Shown: one piece after another, positions 1 to 7,935 of the stretch | Layout of the letters: every line of letters begins with the position of its first letter | Numbering within the stretch: the stretch's first letter is position 1 | Source of the DNA: JAEVLT01 sp964484065 | GTDB lineage: Bacteria > Bacillota > Bacilli > Bacillales > Cytobacillaceae | Length of the DNA: 64,000 nucleotides | Direction: 5' to 3' | Assembly: GCA_964484065.1 (NCBI GenBank) | Contig: CAZAEW010000017.1 | Span: forward strand, 1 to 64,000 | Notes under the pieces: model-generated | Told to the model about the DNA's origin: nothing | Databases searched by the model: none | Seen by the model: only the letters and a program-made list of their open reading frames with translations | Position numbers and translations under genes: made by a program

Positions 1-334
1 AGTTCGAGCTTAGGTTGCGAGTCGAGGGGATCGGCCTCGTTAAAACGTCAAAGCCAATAACTGGCAAAACAAACAATTCTTTCGCTTTAGCTGCCTAATA
101 AGCGCTTAGCGGTTCCTCCCTCCATCGCCCATGTGGTAGGGTAAGGGACTCACTTTAAGTGGGCTACGCCGGATTCCACCGCCTGAGGATGAAGGAAGAG
201 AACAACCAGGCTAGCTGACCGGACGCCTGTCGATAGGCAAAAGGATCAGCGAAATGCCAATATGTCGACTACACTCGTAGAAGCTTAAGTGCCGATATCT
301 TTGGACGTGGGTTCGACTCCCACCGTCTCCACCA
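1..334 (+). ncRNA. ssrA: tmRNA (3' portion; 5' end outside window)
   Basis: Transfer-messenger RNA that rescues stalled ribosomes and tags the nascent protein. The tag reading frame starts with GGC at 63 and reads GKTNNSFALAA, then tandem TAA TAA (96-101). With the tRNA-borne alanine the tag is AGKTNNSFALAA, a Bacillus-type ending in ALAA. The 3' end has the T-arm GGTTCGACTCC and the encoded CCA at 332-334. The 5' acceptor half lies before the window, so the start is a truncation. Confidence 0.96.
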
Positions 335-350
335 ATACATAGGTGGAACC

Positions 351-383
351 AAGACCAGCAGATCAAAGTTGCTGGTCTTTTTA
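351..383 (+). terminator. Rho-independent terminator of ssrA
   Basis: Ten-bp perfect stem AAGACCAGCA / TGCTGGTCTT (351-360 / 370-379) followed by a T-run, 16 nt after the tmRNA CCA end. Confidence 0.92.
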
Positions 384-692
384 TATTGCAAAAAAAGGCT
401 TTCTCGAAAATTAGTTTCTGTTTAATCTGTTAAGGGCTGTATTTACTGCTTCTAGGTGTCACATGTTCATAATGTTCCTGAAATCCATCCTGCGCCTTTT
501 TCCTTTTGATTAACTTTAAGAAAAGGTGTAATTGCTCTTAATTTATTGAAAACGTCTTCTCTTTTTGAATAGTTAATATATGAATCTTTATACCTCTTTT
601 CTGTTTAGAGGTTGGGGAATAATTCCGATAAATAAAAAGAACACCATTCTATAGTTAAATTAGGTTTTTTTAAAAATATATAGTATTAATAA
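384..692. other. AT-rich gap, no gene seen
   Basis: About 300 bases of AT-rich sequence between the ssrA terminator and the 3' end of the small minus-strand gene at 693-1055. I see no ORF with a ribosome site and no strong hairpin. Confidence 0.5.
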
Positions 693-1055
693 CTATACTT
701 CTAATGCAGCGTCATAACTATCTCCTGCAAATCTAAAAGGGGTTTCAACTTTCTCCCATTGTATCGTTAAGAAACGATTGATTTCATTTTGAAGAATAAC
801 TGTTTCTCCTAAATTAAGTGTACGGCCATTTCTGTTATTTTCGAAGGATAAGGCAAAGGGAAGCGCTAATGGGGAACGGGTTCTGCGGCCCAAAATAGTT
901 GCATCGATATTCCGAAGACGTTGAACGACGCAAACCAGGGTTGATGTGATTACTTCTCCACCAATAATATTTGCTAATTGTTGACAAGTAGACATTGTCT
1001 GTCTTTGCATTCTATAGCTGGACATATTAGAACTTGATCCTCGATAGTCTGACAT
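693..1055 (-). CDS. hypothetical protein, 120 aa
   Basis: I do not recognise this protein. It is soluble in appearance, with no signal peptide or membrane segment. It starts with a Ser/Arg/Met/Gln-rich tail (residues 1-25), followed by a compact hydrophobic domain with a conserved-looking core GGEVITST at about residues 32-39 and a region rich in Asn/Arg near residues 73-80. A ribosome site (GGAGG, on the minus strand just right of 1055) supports the ATG. It stands alone between ssrA and a CDGSH-like miniprotein. The small size, N-terminal low complexity and isolated setting would fit a sporulation-associated protein, but that is only a guess. Confidence 0.7.
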   Translation of the reverse strand: MSDYRGSSSNMSSYRMQRQTMSTCQQLANIIGGEVITSTLVCVVQRLRNIDATILGRRTRSPLALPFALSFENNRNGRTLNLGETVILQNEINRFLTIQWEKVETPFRFAGDSYDAALEV

Positions 1056-1168
1056 TTGAGATTCCTCCCTTCAAATTTCTTGTAATACTATATTTAAAAA
1101 GGAGGAGGGGTGTATAGGTTAAAATATATGTTAGAAAAGATGGTCTATCATATTTTTCATAATTTATA

Positions 1169-1213
1169 AAAAGGCTGTCCAAAAGTACCTTCTAGGTACC
1201 AGGACAGCCTTAT
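1169..1213 (-). terminator. terminator of CDGSH-like miniprotein gene
   Basis: Long stem AAGGCTGTCC (1171-1180) / GGACAGCCTT (1202-1211) with an inner GTACCT/AGGTAC helix. Read on the minus strand it ends in TTTTT and lies 4 nt after the stop at 1217. Confidence 0.88.
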
Positions 1214-1216
1214 TCA

Positions 1217-1303
1217 TTACTTTTTGGAATCTTTATTAGCGTGCGAACCATCACAGTTTCCGTTAGGGTTTTTTGTGTTTCCACAACCACATGCGTTTGC
1301 CAT
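1217..1303 (-). CDS. 28-aa CDGSH-like Cys/His miniprotein
   Basis: The 28-residue product carries Cys5-Gly-Cys7, then Pro13 and Cys17-Asp-Gly-Ser-His21. This matches the metal-ligand order of CDGSH iron-sulfur domains (Cys, Cys, Cys, His) with the literal CDGSH motif, but with 9 residues between Cys7 and Cys17 where classical domains have 8. The usual beta-cap is absent, so the protein is little more than the ligand loop. A perfect GGAGGA lies 7 nt before the ATG and a strong terminator lies 4 nt after the stop, so it is a complete monocistronic gene. Binding of a 2Fe-2S cluster (or zinc) is inference from the ligand pattern. Confidence 0.85.
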   Translation of the reverse strand: MANACGCGNTKNPNGNCDGSHANKDSKK

Positions 1304-1630
1304 ATTTTTCTCCTCCATTTATCTTTAATTAATAAATCTCGAATTAATTATATATGACATTGAGATAATAGGAAAGACTTTTTTGAAAAATATAATAAAT
1401 AATGAGGATTTGTTTCTATTAATGCTATTTGAAACAATTTGAATTTTAATCCCTGATTTATTTCATTTGAAAGAGATTATTGGTGGACTTATTAAAGAAA
1501 GGCAAGGGTTAAGATATGTAATTGAAGTAAACATAAGTTAAATCCTTAAAGGAGCATAGGTGCTCTGCTGATACTAAGTTCATAAATGATCCTTTATTAA
1601 AGCTGCAAAATGACCATAGGTTTTTGACCT
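1304..1630. other. gap with possible gene debris
   Basis: The stretch holds the promoter side of the CDGSH-like gene and AT-rich sequence. A short open stretch ending at about 1541 (reading GLIKERQGLRYVIEVNIS then stop) has no start or ribosome site. With the truncated kinase just downstream it looks like debris of a rearranged locus. Confidence 0.4.
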
Positions 1631-2017
1631 GTGGTTCAACTAATGCTTAGTAACTCCTTGCCGGATATCGAGTTGATCGGTGACCCATCCTTATTGAATA
1701 TTGTTTGGGATAACCTTTTATCAAATGCCATTAAATATAATAAAACGAATGGCAGTATAGAGATTTCCCTTGAAAAACGAGGTGAATCAGTCTTCGTTAC
1801 TTTTGAAGATACAGGTATAGGAATGAATAATAAGGATTTAGAAAGGATATTCGACCGCTTTTACCGGGCAGATATCGCACGTACAAGGACTGTTGAGGGA
1901 ACAGGATTGGGCTTATCCATTGTGGCTACCATTGTTAAACTGCATGGAGGAAATATTACAGTTAATAGTAAAGAAAAAGCGGGGTCTGTTTTTATTGTAG
2001 AATTGCCAGTTAGATAA
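1631..2017 (+). pseudogene. truncated sensor histidine kinase (HATPase domain only)
   Basis: About 128 codons encode only the C-terminal ATP-binding domain of a histidine kinase: N box (DNLLSNAIKYNK, residues 27-38), G1 box (DTGIGM), F box (IFDRFYRAD) and G2 box (GTGLGLSIV). The sensor, HAMP and HisKA (phospho-His) parts are absent, and no ribosome site precedes the ATG. An intact kinase has 350-600 residues, so this is a 5'-deleted relic. A receiver-only regulator at 5344-5739 may be the other half of the same broken two-component system, though that link is inferred. Confidence 0.75.
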
Positions 2018-2243
2018 TTTTATTTGCTAAATGTCCTCTTGAAGTTCGCTGAAAGTTTATTCAGTAACGAATTTCTATTTCCTGTTTCATATTTTATAAA
2101 TAGTTTTGTAGAAACATCTGCATTCAATTTATTTAAGCTAATGAATGAAATGAGAAAAGTCAATTTGATGAGTTCCTCCATATTTTCTTCATAAATGAGC
2201 GTTATAGTGAATGTGTAAGAAAAATAAAAGGGAGTGAGAAGTC

Positions 2244-2480
2244 ATGATGGGACGTGGATTTGCGTATGGATATGGAACTTATGGCTGTGGCGGGCTTATC
2301 CCAATGCTACTCATTATCGTAGTTCTCGGGTTAATTGTATTCCTTATTGTTAAAAGACCAAAAAAACAACATAATGAGCAACAAAGCTCGCAGGCAATGG
2401 CTATTTTAAATGAACGGCTTGCCAAAGGAGAAATTTCACCGGAAGAGTATGAAAAGCTGAGAAAAGTTATTAAACAATAA
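2244..2480 (+). CDS. SHOCT-domain small membrane protein
   Basis: The 78-aa protein has a Gly/Tyr-rich N-terminus (residues 1-16), one strongly hydrophobic segment (about 18-37), a basic stop-transfer stretch (KRPKK) and a C-terminal SHOCT motif with the typical LNERLAKGEISPEEYEKLRKVI pattern (split here for length: LNERLAKGEIS, then PEEYEKL). SHOCT is a short oligomerisation domain found at the ends of diverse membrane proteins. It is followed 78 bp later by a second, related SHOCT protein and then a Met-rich exported protein, suggesting one transcription unit. Function is unknown. Confidence 0.85.
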   Translation: MMGRGFAYGYGTYGCGGLIPMLLIIVVLGLIVFLIVKRPKKQHNEQQSSQAMAILNERLAKGEISPEEYEKLRKVIKQ

Positions 2481-2558
2481 AAGAGAAAACGAGATATGAT
2501 TAATGGTTTCAACTATTCTCCATCACTTTAAACTTTTCTGTAAGTGAGGTAGATAAAA

Positions 2559-2741
2559 ATGATGATAATTGGTGCAGTACTGGTTGGTTTGATTATTTAT
2601 TTCCTACTGAATCAAAAAGAAACAAATGCAGTTGAAAAAAATTTGGATGAAAGAGATGCCCTGGAAATTGCAAAAGTTCGCCTTGCAAAGGGTGAAATAA
2701 GTACTGAAGAATTTGAAATGATCAAAAAAAACATTTTGTGA
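2559..2741 (+). CDS. SHOCT-domain small membrane protein
   Basis: The 60-aa protein has a hydrophobic N-terminal anchor (residues 2-17) and a C-terminal SHOCT motif (VRLAKGEISTEEFEMIKK, residues about 41-58). It resembles the C-terminal half of the protein at 2244-2480 and probably arose as a partial duplicate, or the two may form a hetero-oligomer. A weak GAGGT precedes the start at 2559. The next gene begins 25 bp downstream, so the three are likely co-transcribed. Confidence 0.82.
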   Translation: MMIIGAVLVGLIIYFLLNQKETNAVEKNLDERDALEIAKVRLAKGEISTEEFEMIKKNIL

Positions 2742-2766
2742 ACAAATTATACTAGGAGTGATTGAA

Positions 2767-3138
2767 ATGAAAAAGAGTTTAGCAGCAGGGTTATTCGCTG
2801 TGGGATTAATGGCAGCCGGAGTAACAGGTTTCGCATTGACAAATGTAAAGGCAAACTCTCAGGATCCAGCGGGTGCAATGCTTCGAGGAGTGGGAAACAG
2901 TCAAATGACACAAATGATGAAATCTGTAAACACAAACGCAGCTCAAAAGCAAAATGACCAAAGTACCTTTGAGCAGATGCTCCCCTATATGAAGAAGATG
3001 CATCCTAATTTAAGCGATGAACAATTAAAATCACTTTATGAACAAATGATGGGGCCTAATGGAGCCTGCAGCAATGCGATGAAGGGAACAACTGGCGGTA
3101 ATGGGAATGGAATGATGGGAACCGCAAACAACTTATAA
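2767..3138 (+). CDS. exported Met-rich small protein
   Basis: The 123-aa product starts with a clear signal peptide (MKKS, hydrophobic core to about residue 22, Ala-rich cleavage region near ANS). The mature part is rich in Met, Asn and Gln, with MMKS, MLPYMKKMHP, YEQMMGP and GMMG, and one Cys (about residue 99). Methionine clusters of this sort are common in extracytoplasmic copper-handling proteins, and the surrounding genes (multicopper oxidase, cupredoxin) agree, but I do not recognise the family. The ATG at 2767 is chosen because AGGAGTG at 2754 would overlap the upstream GTG alternative at 2758. Confidence 0.8.
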   Translation: MKKSLAAGLFAVGLMAAGVTGFALTNVKANSQDPAGAMLRGVGNSQMTQMMKSVNTNAAQKQNDQSTFEQMLPYMKKMHPNLSDEQLKSLYEQMMGPNGACSNAMKGTTGGNGNGMMGTANNL

Positions 3139-3178
3139 TGACAGTGAATGATTTTGCACAGCGGGTTAATCATTCGCA

Positions 3179-3212
3179 GGGGGGCAGAAAAACTGCTCCC
3201 CTAACTTTTTTG
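3179..3212 (+). terminator. terminator between convergent units
   Basis: GGGG(G)GCAG / CTGC(T)CCCC stem with an A5 loop followed by TAACTTTTTT. It ends the SHOCT/Met-rich operon before the convergent kinase gene. Confidence 0.75.
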
Positions 3213-3239
3213 AAAGCCATTAATAATGGGTTTCTTATG

Positions 3240-4610
3240 CTAAGGATTTAAAATAATCGTAAAGCATGTTCCATGACCACGGCCAGTAGTGCTTTCAACG
3301 GAAATTTCTCCTCCATTCGCTTCAACCAATTGTTTAACAATAGCAAGGCCAAGCCCGAATCCGCCGGTTGCCCTTGATCGAGACTTGTCTACACGATACA
3401 AACGATCGAAAATATAAGGTAAATCCTCTTGAGGAATTCCCTCCCCTTGGTCCTTAACTGTTATTTGAATTCTCCCATTCTGTTCAATTGCCCGCAGGTA
3501 GGTAATAGTTCCTTCCTGAGAGTATTTAAGACTGTTATCCAATAAATTAAAAATAACCTGTTGAAACCGGGTTGGATCTAATTCTGCATATAAATTTTGG
3601 TTACATACAAATTTCAACTGTATTCCTTTGTTTTGAAAGGCGGGTAAAACTTTTTCAGAAATTGAAAATAGAAAAGCACGAATATCTACTTTTTCTTTTG
3701 TTATGGAAAAAGCGTTTTGATCCATTTTTGCGAGTTCGAATAATTCTTTAAGCAGCTCACTGACACGGCCGGATTCTTCATAAATAATATCAATATATTG
3801 ACTTCTTCCCGACTCATCAAGTTCCTTCCTTCTTGCAATATCTGCATATCCATGAATATAAGTCAGCGGAGTACGAAGTTCATGAGAAATACTTGCTAAA
3901 AATTCATTTCTTTCCTGCCTTAAATAATTCAATTCATTAGCAAGTGTTTGAATCGATTTTGAAAGTTCACCAAGTTCATCATTGGAAGGCTTGGGAAGAG
4001 ATACTGAAAAATCGCCTTTGCTTAATTTTTTTGTTGCTTCAATCATCGAGACAAGGGGTTTCGTTAGAGCGTTCGATAAAAAAAAGATTGTGATTAACAT
4101 AAAGAAAAAGATCAATATGGATGCTATATAAAAATGTTTATCTAATTCCGAAATTAATTTTTGAATCTCATCTGTTTGTTTAAACATATAAACGTAACCG
4201 ATTTTCTTACCATTCTTGTTTACTTCCGTAACGGTTGAAATATACTTTTCTGTTTGCCAATCGGACTGAATGATACGTCCTTTTTTTGGAAGTTTATTGA
4301 TAGGTTTGTTCAGGATATTTTTCATGCTTTTATCCATGCTGCTGGAAGACAAGAGAATGTCACCTTTTGAATTCGTAATGACAATTTTGGTATCTGTGTG
4401 CGATTCCATTAAACCAATATGATGAAGTGTAGCCGGGTCTGAATTGATTTCTAAAACGTCGCGGTGACTATTCCCTCTTGCCTGAAGGGATTGCAGCGCT
4501 TGATGAACTTGTGAATGGACCAAAGTATCGTGTAAAAAAATCATTGAAAAAATTTCAACAAATAATATGGAAAAAAAGAACCATATACCAAATTTGATGG
4601 AAATCTTCAT
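3240..4610 (-). CDS. sensor histidine kinase (HAMP, HisKA, HATPase)
   Basis: The 456-aa membrane sensor has TM1 (about residues 5-24), an extracytoplasmic loop of about 130 residues, TM2 (about 158-178), HAMP, an H box ISHELRTPL with phospho-acceptor His243, N box (NLLDNSLKYS), G1 (DQGEGIP), F (IFDRLYRVD) and G2 (GFGLGLAIV). It should autophosphorylate and pass the phosphate to an OmpR-type regulator; the minus-strand regulator at 7015-7689 is the likely partner although 2.4 kb of inserted genes separate them. I chose ATG 4610 over GTG 4619, which would lie inside the AGAGGTG ribosome site. A TTTCTGCA tandem repeat upstream (4654-4675) suggests autoregulation. The ligand is unknown, with copper or redox stress suggested by neighbours. 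Confidence 0.93.
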   Translation of the reverse strand: MKISIKFGIWFFFSILFVEIFSMIFLHDTLVHSQVHQALQSLQARGNSHRDVLEINSDPATLHHIGLMESHTDTKIVITNSKGDILLSSSSMDKSMKNILNKPINKLPKKGRIIQSDWQTEKYISTVTEVNKNGKKIGYVYMFKQTDEIQKLISELDKHFYIASILIFFFMLITIFFLSNALTKPLVSMIEATKKLSKGDFSVSLPKPSNDELGELSKSIQTLANELNYLRQERNEFLASISHELRTPLTYIHGYADIARRKELDESGRSQYIDIIYEESGRVSELLKELFELAKMDQNAFSITKEKVDIRAFLFSISEKVLPAFQNKGIQLKFVCNQNLYAELDPTRFQQVIFNLLDNSLKYSQEGTITYLRAIEQNGRIQITVKDQGEGIPQEDLPYIFDRLYRVDKSRSRATGGFGLGLAIVKQLVEANGGEISVESTTGRGHGTCFTIILNP

Positions 4611-4653
4611 GTTCAGCACCTCTGGATTGAAATAAAAATATCATAATACATTA

Positions 4654-4675
4654 GTTAGCAGAAAATATGCAGAGA
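4654..4675 (-). promoter_or_regulatory. TTTCTGCA-type 11-bp tandem repeat (site upstream of kinase)
   Basis: Minus strand reads TCTCTGCATAT followed directly by TTTCTGCTAAC, two half-sites in 11-bp register, 44-65 bp upstream of the kinase start. Same motif as at eight other places in this window. Confidence 0.6.
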
Positions 4676-4762
4676 TTCGTATAAAATAAAATCTCTCACT
4701 TTTATTCATTGAAATTGTCTTAAGAAATTCAAAGAGACTAATAGTTATTAAATTTGAAACAA

Positions 4763-4784
4763 AATCTTGTTACTTTCTGCACAA
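4763..4784 (+). promoter_or_regulatory. TTTCTGCA-type 11-bp tandem repeat
   Basis: AATCTTGTTAC followed by TTTCTGCACAA, in 11-bp register, 78-99 bp before the small gene at 4862. The first half-site is degenerate. Confidence 0.5.
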
Positions 4785-4861
4785 TGATTTAATAAACTTA
4801 GGGACAGTGATCAATGAATCACTTTTTCAATATTTCCTTTGTGGTAAGATAGGAGGACAAT

Positions 4862-5026
4862 ATGAATCAACAGCATTTGATGAAGTTTACGATTCGGCAA
4901 ATGGAAAGAGAAAGAAGAGAAGCATTGCAATCTAAAAAGAAAACAAAAGAGGCTAATTTTATGTCAATCCGTTTAAAAGAACTTTTAATAAATTGGACAT
5001 CTAAAGGAGGAGTACGCAATGATTAA
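4862..5026 (+). CDS. hypothetical small basic protein, 54 aa
   Basis: The 54-codon ORF has a perfect AGGAGG 6 nt before its ATG. The product is strongly basic and charged, with a helical Arg/Glu/Lys core (MERERREALQSKKK, residues 14-27) and no membrane segment. Its stop overlaps the start of the next gene (5019), a translationally coupled arrangement. I recognise no family. Its pairing with a FeoB-associated Cys-rich membrane peptide and the upstream TTTCTGCA site place it in the metal-related regulon. Confidence 0.7.
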   Translation: MNQQHLMKFTIRQMERERREALQSKKKTKEANFMSIRLKELLINWTSKGGVRND

Positions 5027-5162
5027 TTGGATTATCGGGATTATGATCTTTTCATTCGCAGGGTGGATGCTTTTTAAAAATGTCCGGAAAGCAAAGCAAG
5101 GAAAATGTCCAGCATGCTCTTCAGAATGTTCGTGCAGCGGTGATAACTGTCAATGCCATTAG
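5019..5162 (+). CDS. FeoB-associated Cys-rich membrane protein-like, 47 aa
   Basis: The peptide has one N-terminal membrane span (residues 3-19), a short basic linker and a cysteine-rich tail with Cys30, 33, 37, 39, 44, 46 and His47. This layout is that of the FeoB-associated Cys-rich membrane protein family, normally found beside the ferrous-iron transporter FeoB. No feoA or feoB occurs in this window, so a role in copper or other soft-metal binding is possible. AAGGAGGAG precedes the ATG, which overlaps the previous stop by 8 nt. Confidence 0.82.
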   Translation: MINWIIGIMIFSFAGWMLFKNVRKAKQGKCPACSSECSCSGDNCQCH

Positions 5163-5165
5163 ATT

Positions 5166-5206
5166 AAAAAATCGTTTCCTTTTTGGGACGATTTTTTCTT
5201 TTTTTA
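5166..5206 (+). terminator. terminator after Cys-rich peptide gene
   Basis: AAAAAATCGT / ACGATTTTTT stem (5166-5175 / 5188-5197) followed by CTTTTTTT, 4 nt after the stop. Confidence 0.85.
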
Positions 5207-5343
5207 GATTGTAAATGAAGCATAAAAACCACTGGATTGTTCATTAAAATTTCATGGAAAATGATTATTATCTGCATACTCTTCCGTTATTTTTTGATTG
5301 TAGACTTATGAAGTGTATCCCCGAGATAAGAGAGGGAATTATC

Positions 5344-5739
5344 ATGAAAAAAATTCTGATAGTTGATGATGAAGAGAGAATGGCTGAATTAATAAAGCTT
5401 TATCTTGAACCAAACGGGTATTGTTGTGACATCCTTTATTCTGGAGATAAGGCTATCCAATATGTAAAAGATTATGCAGTTGATCTGATCTTAATGGATG
5501 TTATGATGCCAGGGAAAAATGGATGGGAAACTGCAAAGGAGATTAGAAAATATTCTGAAGTGCCTATTGTCATGTTAACAGCAAGAAATCAATACTCTGA
5601 CATCATACAAAGTATAAATCATGGAGCTGATGGTTATATAGCGAAACCTTTTGATGAGAAGAATTTGCTCTTTCATGTGGGAAGACTAATTGGAAACAAG
5701 TCTTGTATTAAACAAAATCAATTCGAATGTTTTAATTGA
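5344..5739 (+). CDS. receiver-only response regulator (probably truncated OmpR type)
   Basis: The 131-aa protein has a complete receiver domain: acidic pair DDE (8-10), phospho-acceptor Asp52 in LMDVMMPG, Thr in MLTARN and the conserved Lys in AKPFDE. It ends about 10 residues after the receiver with no winged-helix DNA-binding domain, about 95 residues short of its OmpR relatives. It is closest in layout to the regulator at 7015-7689, so it is likely a truncated duplicate, though single-domain regulators can work as phosphate sinks. The start at 5344 follows GAGAGGGA; the upstream in-frame extension lacks a ribosome site. Confidence 0.72.
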   Translation: MKKILIVDDEERMAELIKLYLEPNGYCCDILYSGDKAIQYVKDYAVDLILMDVMMPGKNGWETAKEIRKYSEVPIVMLTARNQYSDIIQSINHGADGYIAKPFDEKNLLFHVGRLIGNKSCIKQNQFECFN

Positions 5740-5960
5740 TTTTGTTTAATTTCGGCTTCGTGTCCTAGTTTACTGAATGCCGAGTTAGAAATAGTTTATC
5801 CAGATTAAAACGTAATATGTATGGTTATTATTAATGCTTGTTCAAAAATAAAAAATTTCCTTTTTATCCAGTAGAACCGTAATGTTTTTCTTCTTTTTAT
5901 TGGAGAATCTAAAAGTAACCGGTTAAAAACCGGCAGTTTTCGGATACTGGAGGAAACATA

Positions 5961-6845
5961 ATGAATAAAACAATGAAAAAAAGCATCCTATTTGTTCTTT
6001 TTGTGTTTGTTTTTTCAGTTTTTTTGGTGGGATGTAACAACAATCAACCGAAAAAAGCAGCACCCAAAACGAAGCCTGTTACTACAAAAAACAAAGATAC
6101 AGCGAAAGCCGGAAATCAAAAGAGCAATACAGCTCGAAATTTGTATCTTGTCATTGAACCGGCAGGAAAATTAGGTCCGGATGGAAAAATGCACGATGCC
6201 TTTATTAACGGTGATATTACCTTAACCGAAGGCAAACCGGTTACACTCCACTTCTTAAACTATGATGGTGGGACCCATACCTATACATCAGCTGATTTAG
6301 GGTTAAATGTGAAAATTAAAGGTTCAACCAAAAAAGGCACACCAATGGAAACAACCTATACATTTACGCCGGATAAAACCGGAACCTTTAATTGGTACTG
6401 TGCAGACAAGTGTGATGGAGAAAATAATCAATGGGCAATGACAAATGACGGGTATATGAGGGGAACGATTACTGTCAATAATGATAACACTCAGCATGTT
6501 TCTACTGTTATTAATGTCGGATACAAGCTTGGGTCAGATGGGAAGCTGCATGATGCCTATACCCCTGGAAACATTACCGTTAGTGCGGGAAGTCCGGTAG
6601 AATTAACCATTTATAACTTTGATGATGGTTCACATACTTTTACGTCTAATGACCTTGGGGTGAATATTGCCGTCCCCGGAACGAAACAAAAAGGAACTCC
6701 AAGCGTGACAAAAGGTACTTTTACCCCATCAAAAGCTGGTACTTTTAAATGGTTGTGTGCGGACCCTTGCGATGGACAAAATGGCCAATGGGCAATGACG
6801 CACGAAAATTATATGATGGGTAATGTGACCGTCCAAAACGAATAG
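5961..6845 (+). CDS. lipoprotein with two tandem cupredoxin-like domains
   Basis: The 294-aa lipoprotein has a signal peptide with lipobox LVGC (Cys25), a Lys/Thr-rich linker (30-58) and two homologous beta-sandwich domains of about 115 residues. Each repeat shows GGTHTYTS or DGSHTFTS (candidate His ligand), TFTPxKxGTF, then C-A-D-(K/P)-C-D-G ... Q-W-A-M. The C-x3-C plus Met and an upstream His resembles the CuA-type ligand set of cytochrome oxidase subunit II/N2O reductase, but the usual His between Cys and Met is replaced by Gln-Trp. I infer outer-face copper binding or electron transfer. It sits between two-component genes and has a good GGAGG site. Confidence 0.85.
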   Translation: MNKTMKKSILFVLFVFVFSVFLVGCNNNQPKKAAPKTKPVTTKNKDTAKAGNQKSNTARNLYLVIEPAGKLGPDGKMHDAFINGDITLTEGKPVTLHFLNYDGGTHTYTSADLGLNVKIKGSTKKGTPMETTYTFTPDKTGTFNWYCADKCDGENNQWAMTNDGYMRGTITVNNDNTQHVSTVINVGYKLGSDGKLHDAYTPGNITVSAGSPVELTIYNFDDGSHTFTSNDLGVNIAVPGTKQKGTPSVTKGTFTPSKAGTFKWLCADPCDGQNGQWAMTHENYMMGNVTVQNE

Positions 6846-6863
6846 TTTTTGCTAAAAACCAAA

Positions 6864-6905
6864 ACACCTTTCATTGATTTGCAATGAAAGGTGTAACCAC
6901 TTTTA
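6864..6905 (+). terminator. terminator after cupredoxin gene
   Basis: Thirteen-bp perfect stem ACACCTTTCATTG / CAATGAAAGGTGT (6864-6876 / 6882-6894), followed by a modest T stretch. Confidence 0.8.
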
Positions 6906-7014
6906 GGGAAATTTATTTTAATACATAGCATAATTGAAGCAATTTACCTTAATAAGTTCTGCCATTTTTGATTTATTTTTGCTTGCAATTTTTTGTTATT
7001 CACATTAACACACT

Positions 7015-7689
7015 TTATATCCACTTATAACCAATTCCCCATACCGTAGAAAGATGGTTATCGACTGGGAATCCTGCGTTACGCAGTTTGTCTCGCAAAT
7101 TCCTGATATGAGAATCAATCGTCCGATCATCTATATTCGAATGTGCCCCCCAAATAAGGGACAGTAAATGATCTCTTGAATATACTTTATGTGGATTTTT
7201 TAAAAACAATCCAATTAATGCAAACTCTTTCGGTGTAATGGAGATGATTTGATTTTCATATTTAAGTTCCATAGATTCTCCCTTCCATTCTAATCCTTTA
7301 AAATACAAGATTTTGTTAGCAGAGTCACTTGTTCTTCTCAGTAAAGCTTCCATTCTTGCTAATAGTTCAGATTCGTTAAAAGGTTTTGCCACATAATCAT
7401 CTGCACCGCATTTTAACCCCTTTATCACGTCAACTGTTTCACTTCGAGCAGTCAGCATAATGATAGGAATATCTGAAAATTCTCTGATCCTTTGGCATGT
7501 TGTCCATCCGTCCATTTTTGGCATCATGACATCCAGAATAATCAGATCCACTTTTTCCTCTTTATATAATATATTGATGGCTTCCATTCCGGATGTGGAC
7601 TTTAAACATTTATAGCCATAAGGTGATAAGTAAAGACTTAATAGATCAAGCATTAGGGTTTCATCATCCACAAGTAAGATTGTCTTCAT
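7015..7689 (-). CDS. OmpR-family response regulator
   Basis: The 224-aa protein has a receiver (DDE 8-10, Asp53 in IILDVMMPK, Lys in AKPFNE) and a C-terminal winged-helix domain (about 130-224) with the usual ISITPKEFALIGLFL, RDHLLSLIWG and TIDSHIRNLRDKLR elements. It is presumed to pair with the kinase at 3240-4610, the only intact kinase on the same strand nearby. Winged-helix regulators bind tandem direct repeats with about one helical turn spacing, and an 11-bp repeat (7739-7760) lies upstream of this gene and of eight other units. GGAGGATAAAAA precedes the ATG. Confidence 0.94.
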   Translation of the reverse strand: MKTILLVDDETLMLDLLSLYLSPYGYKCLKSTSGMEAINILYKEEKVDLIILDVMMPKMDGWTTCQRIREFSDIPIIMLTARSETVDVIKGLKCGADDYVAKPFNESELLARMEALLRRTSDSANKILYFKGLEWKGESMELKYENQIISITPKEFALIGLFLKNPHKVYSRDHLLSLIWGAHSNIDDRTIDSHIRNLRDKLRNAGFPVDNHLSTVWGIGYKWI

Positions 7690-7738
7690 TTTTTATCCTC
7701 CGTCTGCATAGTATCTATTTTCATATAGTAAAAGAAAA

Positions 7739-7760
7739 AAATGAAGATTCTTTGCAGAAA
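7739..7760 (-). promoter_or_regulatory. TTTCTGCA-type tandem repeat upstream of regulator
   Basis: Minus strand TTTCTGCAAAG (7750-7760) followed by AATCTTCATTT (7739-7749), 11-bp register, about 50-71 bp before the regulator start. The second half is imperfect. Confidence 0.5.
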
Positions 7761-7853
7761 GGGAAATTTTTATATTTTTTATTATCTATTTTTTGGGAAA
7801 AATTTCAGGGGTTGCCGACCAAAAGACATATTTTATACAAAAAAAAATCAAAG

Positions 7854-7875
7854 TTTCTGCATACTTTTCTTTTAT
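7854..7875 (+). promoter_or_regulatory. TTTCTGCA-type tandem repeat
   Basis: TTTCTGCATAC then TTTTCTTTTAT in 11-bp register, ending 60 bp before the TTG start at 7936. It faces the Met-rich protein/polyferredoxin operon. Confidence 0.6.
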
Positions 7876-7935
7876 TGTATTTAGTAGGTTAAACAACAAA
7901 ATTAATTTAATCATTATGGGAATGAGGTGAATGTT

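Noticed and set aside
5740..5800. Continuation past the TGA stop of the receiver-only regulator
   Set aside because: The sequence after TGA (FCLISASCPSLL...) does not resemble a winged-helix domain and no SECIS-like hairpin is present; a normal stop in a truncated gene is simpler.
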